64,000 nucleotides of DNA from Rhynchopus euleeides (lineage: Eukaryota > Euglenozoa > Diplonemea > Diplonemida > Diplonemidae): contig OY723271.1 of NCBI GenBank assembly GCA_963210315.1, forward strand, positions 1,240,001-1,304,000, written 5' to 3'. The notes below the pieces were generated by a model. It saw only the letters and a list, made by a program, of their open reading frames with translations. It was not told where the DNA came from and did no database searches. Positions within the stretch are counted from its first letter, which is position 1. Each line of letters opens with the position of its first letter. Below are positions 39,299 through 48,408 of this stretch, piece after piece. The position numbers and the translations under genes were made by a program.

Positions 39299-39913
39299 AT
39301 GTCAATCTCTGACCAGACAACGCTGGCAGCGGTAGCGCTAGCTCTGGCAGCTGCTGCCGTTCTGCTGCGCTTTGTTCTCCCCTGGGCAGCGGAGCGCTAC
39401 AGGGCTTGGCAGGGGCCGGCCCTCTCGGAACTGCGCCTCCCTGTGCATGTGGTGCTTGTGCTGCAGGATGGCAATGAGCTGCGGACAGCCGACATCACGC
39501 GGTCAGTCCGGCTCCTGGGGGAGCATGGCATCCGTTTTGTCACGCTGTACCACACGCAGGCAGGCGTGCTGGATGTGGAGGCTGTGAAAGCTGCTGCCGG
39601 CCCCAACACGCATATCAGCACCGCCTGCCAGGCTGACGGCAAGGCTGCCTTCCTGAAGATGATGCGCGACGCCCCTGCTGGCGAGGACATCACCGAGGAG
39701 TACATTACCAAACACCTCCCCGTGTTCGCCACCACACCCGACCCCGACCTCCTCCTCGTCTTCGGGAAGTGTCGGTGCGTCTACGGCTTCCCCCCCTGGC
39801 CCATCTCTGTGTCGGAGATCCTGTTCCACACAGACGTGCGCGCCTGCACCGCTGCATCTCTGCTGGATGATTTCCGCCACTTTAGCTCCGTGAAAGTCCT
39901 CAAGGGCGTCTAG
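39299..39913 (+). CDS. NUS1: NUS1/Nogo-B receptor-like cis-prenyltransferase subunit
   Basis: 204 residues in one exon. Residues 8-27 are a hydrophobic N-terminal anchor (LAAVALALAAAAVLLRFVLP), followed by a basic/aromatic stretch. The rest has the undecaprenyl-diphosphate-synthase fold of NUS1: DITRSVRLLGEHGIRFVTLY early, and the diagnostic block PDPDLLLVFGKCRCVYGFPP then WPISVSEILF near the C-terminus. The family lacks the catalytic motifs of its partner DHDDS/RER2 and forms the cis-prenyltransferase complex on the ER membrane that makes dehydrodolichyl diphosphate for N-glycosylation. The usual C-terminal RxG motif is not seen; the protein ends VLKGV. Size and anchor fit the family. Confident by motif, though not confirmed by search. 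Confidence 0.85.
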   Translation: MSISDQTTLAAVALALAAAAVLLRFVLPWAAERYRAWQGPALSELRLPVHVVLVLQDGNELRTADITRSVRLLGEHGIRFVTLYHTQAGVLDVEAVKAAAGPNTHISTACQADGKAAFLKMMRDAPAGEDITEEYITKHLPVFATTPDPDLLLVFGKCRCVYGFPPWPISVSEILFHTDVRACTAASLLDDFRHFSSVKVLKGV

Positions 39914-39977
39914 CGTTTAGCGCCGTGCCCCTCACCCCCCCCCCCCCCCCCATCACACACCCTCCCATTGTGCATTG

Positions 39978-40083
39978 ATCTGCCTTGTGCAACATATCTG
40001 GTGTAGTGACTACAAAAAGGACTAACATTGCGAGAAGGTGCTGGGAGATTTACTTTTCCATTCCCTCTCGACGATCAAACCCC
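39978..40083 (+). repeat. Dispersed 3'-flank motif, copy 2
   Basis: GATCTGCCTTGTGCAACATA then GTGTAGTGACTACAAAAAGG, CTAACATTGCGAGAAGGTGC and CTCTCGACGATCAAACCCC. It starts 64 bp after the NUS1-like stop. Sister copies at 33378, 55571 and 60738. Confidence 0.85.
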
Positions 40084-40628
40084 CCCATCACTGGCACTCT
40101 AACACCTGACCAAGGCGTGTGGTGGGCTGCATCGGAGAAGGGGTGGGGGTGGGTAGTGGGTGGTGATGGTATCTAGCTGCCTTTTCAAGAGAAAGTTGCA
40201 TGGGTGTGTGTGTGCGTGCATGGGTCGTTGTCCTCCCACCCCGTACAGACCCAGGCCCTCTGCGGGTGGAGATTTTCACATTGTGATTTCGAGAAGTGTG
40301 CATCTCAATTAGTGTCGCTCTCTCGGAAACTCTCACACACGCGATGTGAGAGTCTACCGCGCGGAAGACGTCTCGAGTGTAGTGAGTGGTGAGTGTGGTG
40401 GGAGGGGGTGCTGGGGCAGCCCTTGCCCTTGTCTGTGTGCTCATCTCACACTTATGCATCGCCGCGCTGCTGCCACCACACCCCCCGTTCCCCAAACAGG
40501 CTCTTGCAAGGGGGCGGACTGCCGTCATCATCCACTCCGCAAACCCACCTGTGGTGGATCCTCTGAGATTTGTCGGAAGTGCTTCTTTGGAGTCCCCCCC
40601 CCCCCCCCCCCACCCCCCACCCCACCCG
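40084..40628. other. Spacer without recognised gene
   Basis: Mixed sequence with GTGTGT and C-run tracts (C run at about 40598-40611). Open frames of 113 and 147 codons read through these tracts and show no domain. Confidence 0.45.
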
Positions 40629-41413
40629 CAGGCATGTCGCTAAGCGTCGACCGTCGACCCAGTGATTTTGGGTTTCCCCCCCCATAAAAAAGCGTCGACC
40701 CAGCGTCGACCCAGTGGAACTGGGTTGCCATTCAAGCCTGGACCAAGCGTCAACCCATTCCGGGTCGACGCTAACCTAGCGTTGACCCGGTTCCACTGGG
40801 TCGACGCTCACCAAGCGTCGACCAAGCGTCAACCCACTTTCACTGGGTCGACGTCGAAGAGAGTATGGTTTTGCAGGAACAGATGCTCACTACCGTGGCC
40901 TCCGGCGGCTGGGGGGCTCCGCCCCCCAGACCCCCCTGTATAGCGTGTGCACACAGGTCAGGAATCCAACAGCTCCAGTAGCCTCAGGAGGACGCAGCCA
41001 ACTCACACAGAATCTGTACGCCCACAATGAACAGATGTTCACTACCGTGGCCTCCGGCGGCTGGGGGGCTCCGACCCCCAGACCCCCCATCTCGCGTGCC
41101 CGTCTAGTAACCAAGTCCTTGCGCTTCAACGGCCGTGGCATATCAGGGGGTAAATCATGGTCCCGAAAGCCATTTTTTGGGTTTCTTCCGGCACCCGAGG
41201 ATGGCGCGAGCGGGAGAGGAACCACGGAAGGAACCCAGCGCCTCACACCGTGCCCACCTAGCGGTCCACCGACGGGAAAATTAGGCAACAACACGAGCGC
41301 GCGCGAAGCGCGTGCGAGAAAAATTGACCCCTAGTGTTTCCCCCTGATCCCCCCCCAAAACAGGAGCGTCAACCCACCAAATCTCCATAATCGAAAAGTT
41401 AGCGACAGGCCTG
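40629..41413 (+). mobile_element. 0.79-kb non-autonomous element, copy 1
   Basis: The ends CAGGCATGTCGCTAAG and (opposite strand) CAGGCCTGTCGCTAAC form 15-16-bp inverted repeats. The left third is packed with AGCGTCGACCCAGTGG-type motifs in both orientations. The middle holds two GC hairpins and the right end the palindrome GAGCGCGCGCGAAGCGCGTG. There is no transposase. A nearly identical copy lies inverted at 46215-47010. Target duplications are not clear because the flanks are C-rich. Confidence 0.88.
40878..41089 (+). repeat. Two GC-rich hairpin elements inside the 0.79-kb element
   Basis: At 40878-40940 and 41030-41089; the same core as at 18047 (CTACCGTGGCCTCCGGCGGC, then the CCCCCC foldback). 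Confidence 0.9.
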
Positions 41414-41510
41414 ACCCCACCCCATGTCACATCTGTCACACAAAATCACCGACATCACAACAAAAGCGCACAACACACCGGAGTGTGAAAAAAGTATTCT
41501 GTATCTTAGA

Positions 41511-41618
41511 GGGCCTTCGCTACCAGTCACGGCTCGTCACAGCTCGTCAGTCAGTGAAGGGAAGTGGGGCTGTTGCTCACTTCTTCTCACTCAGTCACAT
41601 CTGGTAGCGAGGGCCCCC
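41511..41618. mobile_element. 109-bp MITE, copy 4
   Basis: GGGCCTTCGCTACCAG to CTGGTAGCGAGGGCCCCC, with a core inverted relative to the copies at 17475 and 19022 (GTCACGGCTCGTCACAGCTC). It lies about 150 bp upstream of the three-exon gene start. Confidence 0.85.
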
Positions 41619-41771
41619 TTGGTTATGTCAATAAAATTACTCCACCTCCATGTCACAGGGTACACAAGGAAGTGCACGGCTCAGCGCACACGGCAGGGTT
41701 GCGGAACAAAGACGACATCCGCGTGTCGTGTGCAGGGGGGGGTGTTGCGGGGGGTGCCGGAGTGGCCAATC

Positions 41772-44700
41772 ATGCCCGCGAACCTCGCGGGCGATGGCTG
41801 GGGTGACACCGACACAGAAGAGGAGGAGGAGGAGGAGCTTGAAGAGGATGGGGACCTCGACGGTTCGGAGGGCAGTGGCGAAGACACGCTGGCTCTGAGC
41901 CGCACCAACAAGCAGGATAACATCCTGAACATGCTGCGTGATGAGGAGGGTGACACCGACGATGACTTCGCGGACTTCTACCCCGCCGCTGCAAAGGACA
42001 CCGAACACACAGCAGACTCACGGGCCATGCTTCCTGGTATGCCGTCTTGCCAGATCTCGGATGCCAGATCTCGGCTCTGCAACGTGACACGTGAGAACCA
42101 TCAATTTCGAATCGCCTGCAATGGCCAGCCTCTGATTCGAGTTGCAAGGATCCGATCCGGCTGCGGGTGACATTTGTGGCCGCTCCCATTTTTTTTTTGC
42201 TTGGAAGTAGATCAGGGTATAAGATAGACTTTTTTTCTGGCGCCGTTTTCCGGTTTTTCTGGTTTTGAAAATTTTTCGCGCGCGCCTTCGGCGCGCGCGA
42301 CCCGCGCAAACCCTCCCAGAATCTGAGAGGGCCCGGTGCCTGCGCGCGTCCTGTCGTACTGAGGCTGCTTGGTGGGGCAGGCGCAGCAGCTGCTTTGAAA
42401 GTTTGGACTCTCGGCCAAAAAACCGGTCTGGTGTAATTTTTTTACGCAGGGGGGTCTGGGGGGCGGAGCCCCCCAGCCGCCGGAGGCCACGGTAGTGAAC
42501 ATCTGTTCCCTACAGTCTGGATTCGCTTGTAAGTAGGAAGGCTTCGCTGATCGCAGCCCGGCCAGCAGGAGATCACTGGTCCTTGAGGGTTCAACCTTCA
42601 GGGTGGAGGAGGACGGGGGAGCGACCACTCGTGACAGGTGTGCGTTGTGGGTGGAGTGGGTGCACGACAGAATGGCCAAAGGGTCCACGAGATCTCTGCA
42701 CACATTCCGTTATCGAGGAGATGGGCTAGCTGTGACGACAGGCAACAAACAAATCTCATCTGTTAGTTGCCCCCAATAGGCTTGGCGACCTTCAAGACTG
42801 CTTGAAATTCGTTCGTGTTCTCGTCTCAGCCCTCCAGACAAGCAGATCTGTCTCGAGTTGGTGGGCTGTCGCCATGTATTCGATGGCACCGAGTGACGCT
42901 GCACAGAGGCAGACGACACGGTGAACTCCAGCGGAGGTTACCCTACCTCCGCTGGAGTACACCGTGTGTCTCCCATGAATCTCAACCAGCGGGAGTCTTA
43001 GCGTAAATTAGCTGGAAAATAGACTCCCGTCTTCAGTACAGACTGCAGTCTTAGACCCCTCTTAGACACTCGCTAGGGTGGCTGGAGTCCACCATGTGTG
43101 CACCTTCAAAACAGAAGAGACCTGCATGACGAGGGCATCACCACCCACCGGGCCACCCGCTAGGTCCATTTTTCTTCTCCGCTTCTCTGCCTTCTTTGGA
43201 CTATTTGAGCTCTGTGCGGATCACGATGGGGTCACTTTCTATTTTTTTATGGCGTTTTTTCTGACTGTTCTACTGTCCCAAAGTCACAAAAAAACCCGCC
43301 AAAAATGAGACCGATCTTTTTTTTTTTTCCAGAAAACCGGCAGGGTATAAGATAGACTTTTTTTCTGGCGCCGTTTTCCGGTTTTTCTGGTTTTGAAAAT
43401 TTTTCGCGCGCGCCTTCGGCGCGCGCGACCCGCGCAAACCCTCCCAGAATCTGAGAGGGCCCGGTGCCTGCGCGCGTCCTGTCGTACTGAGGCTGCTTGG
43501 TGGGGCAGGCGCAGCAGCTGCTTTGAAAGTTTGGACTCTCGGTCAAAAAACCGGTCTGGTGCAATTTTCTTACGCAGGGGGGCGGAGCCCCAGCCGCCGG
43601 CGGCCACGGTAGTGAACATCTGTTCCCTACTGTCTGGATTCGCTTGTAAGTAGGAAGGCTTCGCTGTATCGCAGCCCGGCCAGCAGGAGATCACTGGTCC
43701 TTGAGGGTTCAACCTTCAGGGTGGAGGAGGACGGGGGAGCGACCACTCGCGACAGGTGTGCGTTGTGGGTGAAGTGGGTGCACGACAGAATGGCCAAAGG
43801 GTCCACGAGATCTCTGCACACATTCCGTTATCGAGGAGATGGGCACCTAGCTGTGACGACAGGCAACAAACAAATCTCATCTGTTAGTTGCCCCCAATAG
43901 GCTTGGCGACCTTCAAGACTGCTTGAAAGTCGTTCGTGTTCTCGTCTCAGCCCTCCAGACAAGCAGATCTGTCTCGATTTGGTGGGCTGTCGCCATGTAT
44001 TCGATGGCACTGAGTGACGCTGCACAGAGGCAGACGACACGGTGAACTCCAGCGGAAGTTACCCTACCTCCGCTGGAGTACACCGCCACGTGACCGTGTG
44101 TCTCCCATGAGTCTCAACTAGCGGGAGTCTTAGCGTACATTAGCTGGACAATAGACTCCCGTCTCCAGTACAGACTGCAGTCTTAGACTCCCTCTTAGAC
44201 ATGGTGGCTGGAGTCCACCATGTGCGCACCTTCAAAACAGAAGAGACCTGCATGACGAGGGCATCACCACCCACCGGGCCACCCGCTAGGTCCATTTTTT
44301 CTTCTCCACTTCTCTGCCTTCTTTGGACTATTTGAGCTCTGTGCGGATCACGATGGGGTCACTTTCTAGTTTTTTATGGCGTTTTTTCTGACTGTTTTAC
44401 TGTCCCAAAGTCACAAAAAAACCGCCAAAAATGAGACCGACCTTTTTTTTTTCCAGAAAACCGGGAACCGGGAAACCCTGGTTTTGAAAACCGGAAAATC
44501 AGACCTATCTTATCCCCTGAAAACCGGGAACCGGGAAACCCTGGTTTTGAAAACCGGAAAACCAGACCTATCTTATCCCCTGAAGTAGATCTCTGATACC
44601 TGTTGTTCACCGGCAGAAATTACATTCTGAGTAACCACCACCCACACCACCCACAGGCACCCACGTGCGTGTGGGATCTGAAGAGCTTGTGCAAGAGTCC

Positions 44701-46067
44701 TTGGAGATGCTCGGAGGTCACTGGCAGTCAATTATTGGCCCATGCTGCAAGAAGGTCGGGATGGTATGTGCTCTGTCAAACTTTTTTTTGTTGTGAGTTC
44801 GGCGTAGCCAACTGGGGAAACTTTCTGTGCCTTTAGGTGGATGGTGCGACCCCACTCACACCACCTCGTCAGACTAGGGAGTGGTGTACACAAAGAGTGG
44901 GGTCTGCGTTCCAACAAAACAACTTTCACGTTCCTTGTAGTAAGTTGGTTTGTTGTCTTGTTTTGCTGCCACCATACTTTACCAACAGCACCAAAGGTTG
45001 TTTCTGCCACCACAAAACTGAAAGCCACTTTCCATTATCATCTCATTATCACGTTGTGTGCGTGAACGTGCACTGCACCTGACACACGAATACCGGAATC
45101 CCTAACCATGCCATGCCCTTCTCCCTCACAGGTGGTGCGTCACATGGAAAACCCCGGTCTGGTCTTCGTGAAGTTCAACATTGGTCGGAAGGTCGGAAGC
45201 TCGACAGCAGGCGGGGCCTGGGATGGGTGGGGTCTCAGCAGTGCCAGCTTCACACTACCGAAGCGCGCCCTCGAGGTCGTGTTCCCCCCCACCAACAAGT
45301 CGCGCAGCAGCTCCAGGAAGCTATCGCTGTCAGACTACGGCCGCCCCGCAGACCTGCACGGCGCCTCCTCTTCAAGAGGGTCCTTCCGCAACGCCCACGC
45401 ATCCGCGTCCCTCCCGGCACATCTGTTCGAGAGCTATGCGAATGGCATCGGGCCTGAGCTCATGTCGGGACTGCAGCAACTCAACACCGATCACCTCGAG
45501 GTTCCTGCGAATGCATCTTTCTCCTCCATTGCGTCGATCGCGTCGATAACATCGTCGCTTTCAGACAGGTCTCCGCCAAAGTCGCCGTCGGGACGGACGA
45601 GATCCTGGCATGGGGCAGTCCGTGTGGCGAACGGCACAGGGGACAGCACACCCAGGGAGCACGGTGTGGTGACAGTGGACCTCCCCCCTGCAGACGATGC
45701 TGGGGCGATTGTCATATCACAGCAGCAGCAGCTTGTGCTGCAGCTGCAGCAGCTGCAGCAGCAGCAGGAGCGAGTTGCCTCGCAGCAGACGCCGAGGGAA
45801 CGGGCAGGCGAGGGCACCTGCACAGAAAGCAGCCACTCTGACCCCGAGGAGGCGCGACGACAAGTCGCAGAACGAGGTGCAACCGCGTCTGGCTCCACCC
45901 AACAGGCAACCGCCCCTGAGGCGTGCAACCACGGCACCACGGCTTCAAGATTACGCGCCAGCAGCAGCGGGCCTCAGTATGAAGGCCCTGCAGCTCAGAA
46001 GGAATCGCTACCACCTCGCCCGCCCAATGGCCTGTGCCAGACAGAAGCAAGCAACGGCACGCCGTAG
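41772..46067 (+). CDS. Three-exon gene of unknown function (exons 41772-42036, 44657-44763, 45132-46067)
   Basis: The model rests on matching splice phases. Exon 1 (ATG at 41772, MPANLAGDGWGD then a long Glu/Asp run) ends CCTG|GTATGC in phase 1. Exon 2 is CCACAG|GCACCCACG to GGGATG|GTATGT, leaving phase 0. Exon 3 begins CTCACAG|GTGGTGCGT and runs to a stop at 46065-46067. The predicted protein has 435 residues: an acidic N-terminus, a short ordered part (EELVQESLEMLGGHWQSIIG, then KKVGMVVRHMENPGLVFVKF), a Ser/Pro-rich stretch and a Gln-rich tail with a coiled-coil tendency (LVLQLQQLQQQQERVAS). I do not recognise a family. Intron 1 (2620 bp) holds a hAT-like element; intron 2 is 368 bp. The gene lies between two inverted 0.79-kb elements. 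Confidence 0.6.
42449..42509 (-). repeat. GC-rich hairpin element in hAT-like unit 1
   Basis: Reverse-orientation copy ending GCCACGGTAGTGAACATCTG. Confidence 0.9.
43577..43626 (-). repeat. GC-rich hairpin element in hAT-like unit 2, shortened
   Basis: As at 42449 but with the foldback stem shortened to GGGGGGCGGAGCCCC; the flanking GTAGTGAACATCTGTTCC is retained. Confidence 0.85.
44455..44582 (+). repeat. 62-bp tandem pair at the right end of the hAT-like element
   Basis: Two units of GAAAACCGGGAACCGGGAAA through CAGACCTATCTTATCCCCT, differing at one base. Each ends in a copy of the element terminus, so the right end is duplicated. Confidence 0.9.
44780..44930 (+). repeat. Dispersed repeat in intron 2, copy 1
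   Basis: GTAGCCAACTGGGGAAACTT, TCTGTGCCTTTAGGTGGAT and GTGGGGTCTGCGTTCCAACA recur in the same order at 54430-54565, at about 75-80% identity by eye. Non-coding. Confidence 0.75.
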
Positions 46068-46132
46068 TGTAGCTTTGGCTTTATGCGTGAGGGGAGGTGT
46101 GTCAGTTCAGCGGTTGCATAAGCCACACAGAG

Positions 46133-46212
46133 GAGTGAAGTGAAGTGAAGTGAAGTGAAGTGAAGTGAAGTGAAGTGAAGTGAAGTGAAGTGAAGTGAAG
46201 TGAAGTGAAGTG
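46133..46212 (+). repeat. GTGAA pentanucleotide microsatellite
   Basis: About 15 units of GTGAA, in the presumed 3' flank of the three-exon gene and abutting the element at 46215. Confidence 0.95.
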
Positions 46213-46214
46213 GG

Positions 46215-47010
46215 CAGGCCTGTCGCTAACTTTTCGATTATGGAGATTTGGTGGGTTGACGCTCCTGTTTTGGGGGGGGATCAGGGGGAAACACTAGGGG
46301 TCAATTTTTCTCGCGCGCGCTTCGCGCGCGCTCGTGTTGTTGCCTAATTTTCCCGTCGGTGGACCGCTAGGTGGGCACGGTGTGAGGCGCTGGGTTCCTT
46401 CCGTGGTTCCTCTCCCGCTCGCGCCATCCTCGGGTGCCGGAAGAAACCCAAAAAATGGCTTTCGGGACCATGATTTACCCCCTGATATGCCACGGCCGTT
46501 GAAGCGCAAGGACTTGGTTACTAGACGGGCACGCGAGATGGGGGGTCTGGGGGTCGGAGCCCCCCAGCCGCCGGAGGCCACGGTAGTGAACATCTGTTCA
46601 TTGTGGGCGTACAGATTCTGTGTGAGTTGGCTGCGTCCTCCTGAGGCTACTGGAGCTGTTGGATTCCTGACCTGTGTGCACACGCTATACAGGGGGGTCT
46701 GGGGGGCGGAGCCCCCCAGCCGCCGGAGGCCACGGTAGTGAGCATCTGTTCCTGCAAAACCATACTCTCTTCGACGTCGACCCAGTGAAAGTGGGTTGAC
46801 GCTTGGTCGACGCTTGGTCGACGCTTGGTGAGCGTCGACCCAGTGGAACCGGGTCAACGCTAGGTTAGCGTCGACCCGGAATGGGTTGACGCTTGGTCCA
46901 GGCTTGAATGGCAACCCAGTTCCACTGGGTCGACGCTGGGTCGACGCTTTTTTATGGGGGGGGAAACCCAAAATCACTGGGTCGACGGTCGACGCTTAGC
47001 GACATGCCTG
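46215..47010 (-). mobile_element. 0.79-kb non-autonomous element, copy 2 (inverted)
   Basis: Reverse complement of 40629-41413 with the same terminal CAGGC(A/C)TGTCGCTAA repeats. The main difference is one extra unit of TGGTCGACGCT in the GTCGAC-rich end. Together with copy 1 it brackets a 6.4-kb segment, like the arms of a composite transposon. Confidence 0.9.
46540..46751 (-). repeat. Two GC-rich hairpin elements inside element copy 2
   Basis: At 46540-46600 and 46691-46751, mirror images of those at 40878 and 41030. Confidence 0.9.
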
Positions 47011-47439
47011 GTTGGGGGGGGGGGGGTTGTGTAAGTTGGCCGGGGGGGAAGGAGGGAGGGTGGAGGGGAGGGGATGGATAGGGAGAGAGACAGAGAGAGA
47101 AGAGCAAACACATGAAATACAGCCCCGTTACCCTCCCCCCCCCCAAACCCCATTCCCCTTCCCCTTCCCCTGCCCCCACCCCCCCCCCCCCCTCCCTCCC
47201 GTTTCCTTTCTGAAGTTTCCTCCGAAATAAAAAGAAGATGTGTGACGAATCCCATGGGATTCATTCATTGAGTCGTTTCTAAGCTTGCGCCTTAACTTGT
47301 TAGGAGCGACTCAGATGTTGCCCCACCGAAGTGTTGCCTGAAAGGGTGTGTGAGGGTGACGGGCGAGGGGAAGTGTGTGCGTAGTGTGAAGAACGGCGAA
47401 GGGCATTGCTTGGGGGGGGGGGGGGGGAGAGGGTGTGTG
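47011..47439. other. G- and C-run-rich spacer
   Basis: G runs at about 47026 and 47412 and a C run at about 47178; GAGAGA tract near 47085. The 96- and 72-codon frames are low-complexity. No gene. Confidence 0.5.
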
Positions 47440-47489
47440 CACGGTGGGATCTTGTAAATTTTACATGTAAAAATACCGATTTTTACATG

Positions 47490-47910
47490 TATTATACATG
47501 TATAATACTTGCATGTCAACTATTATACATGTATAATACATGTATATGCCTGAAATATACATGTAAAATACATGTATATCAAGTAAAAATACATGTATAA
47601 TACTTGCATGTCAACTATTATACATGTATTTTTACTTGATATACATGTATTTTACATGTATATTTCATGCATTTACATGTATTTTACATGTATAATACTT
47701 GTCATGCAAGTATTATACATGTAAAATACTTGCATGACAAGTATTATACATGTAAAATACATGTAAATGCATGAAATATACATGTAAAATACATGTATAT
47801 CAAGTAAAAATACATGTATAATAGTTGACATGCAAGTATTATACATGTATTTTTACTTGATATACATGTATTTTACATGTATATTTCAGGCATATACATG
47901 TATTATACAT
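47490..47910. repeat. Long ACATGTA palindrome
   Basis: About 420 bp of TATACATGTATAATAC, TACATGTAAAATACATG and TTGCATG motifs arranged as a nearly perfect palindrome centred near 47720 (ACTTGTCATGCAAGTA mirrored by TACTTGCATGACAAGT). It could extrude as a cruciform. Confidence 0.92.
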
Positions 47911-48118
47911 ACATCGGGCGTTATTGCGTTACCAGTAACGGTAATACCGTTATTTTTTCGGTAAAATAACTTACCGTTAATAACGTTCCAGAACGGCCGA
48001 ATAACGTTATCCGAAAATCGGTAACGTTATTTTTCCGCGTTATACCGTTATCGATAACGGTAATACCGTTATTACCGTTATCAGGAACGGTATAGCTATT
48101 TATTACCGGTAATAATAA

Positions 48119-48284
48119 AGTACTTTATGGATTGAGGGTAATTACGTCCCCGAAGCAAGGTCCGAGGGTGTTTTGTTCCCCGAGGGAAGGCCCGAGGGCG
48201 AAGCCCGAGGGCCTTCCCGAGGGGAACAAAAACACCCGAGTACCTTGCTGAGGGGACGTAATTTCCCGAAATCCAGAAAGTACT
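48119..48284. mobile_element. Hairpin MITE of about 165 bp
   Basis: AGTACTTTATGGATT to CCAGAAAGTACT forms one long inverted repeat (ATTACGTCCCC, GCAAGGT, GGGTGTTTTGTTCCCC, GGGAAGGCCCGAGGG and their complements) around a loop GCGAAG. It sits in the left inverted repeat of the recombinase unit and is absent from the right one, so it inserted later. Confidence 0.85.
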
Positions 48285-48408
48285 CAATTAGGACCGGTTA
48301 TATGGTAGTTTGTTAACGGTCCTGAAACCATTATTACCGGTTTCCTGCAGAAAGCCTCCGTAGTACCAGAGCCACAACCTCCACAGATCACGCAACATCA
48401 CACACATC

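Larger units (their letters stand above)
42213..44462 (+). repeat. 1128-bp tandem duplication
   Basis: Units 42213-43340 and 43341 to about 44462, both starting CAGGGTATAAGATAGAC. They are about 97% alike by eye with small indels (for example a CACGTGACC insertion at about 44087). Each carries a GCGCGCGCCTTCGGCGCGCG hairpin and one GC-rich hairpin. Confidence 0.93.
42213..44582. mobile_element. 2.37-kb hAT-like non-autonomous element in intron 1
   Basis: The ends CAGGGTATAAGATAGAC and (opposite strand) CAGGGGATAAGATAGGTC are flanked by an exact 8-bp duplication AAGTAGAT (42205-42212 and 44583-44590). CAGGG termini with 8-bp target duplications are the hallmark of the hAT superfamily. The interior is a 1128-bp tandem duplication and a 62-bp duplication, with no transposase. 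It lies in the same intron that joins exons at 42036 and 44657. Confidence 0.88.

Noticed and set aside
47919-48110. Telomeric repeat array
   Set aside because: The TAACGGTAATA units are palindromic and irregular and lie inside a transposon, unlike a one-strand telomere repeat.
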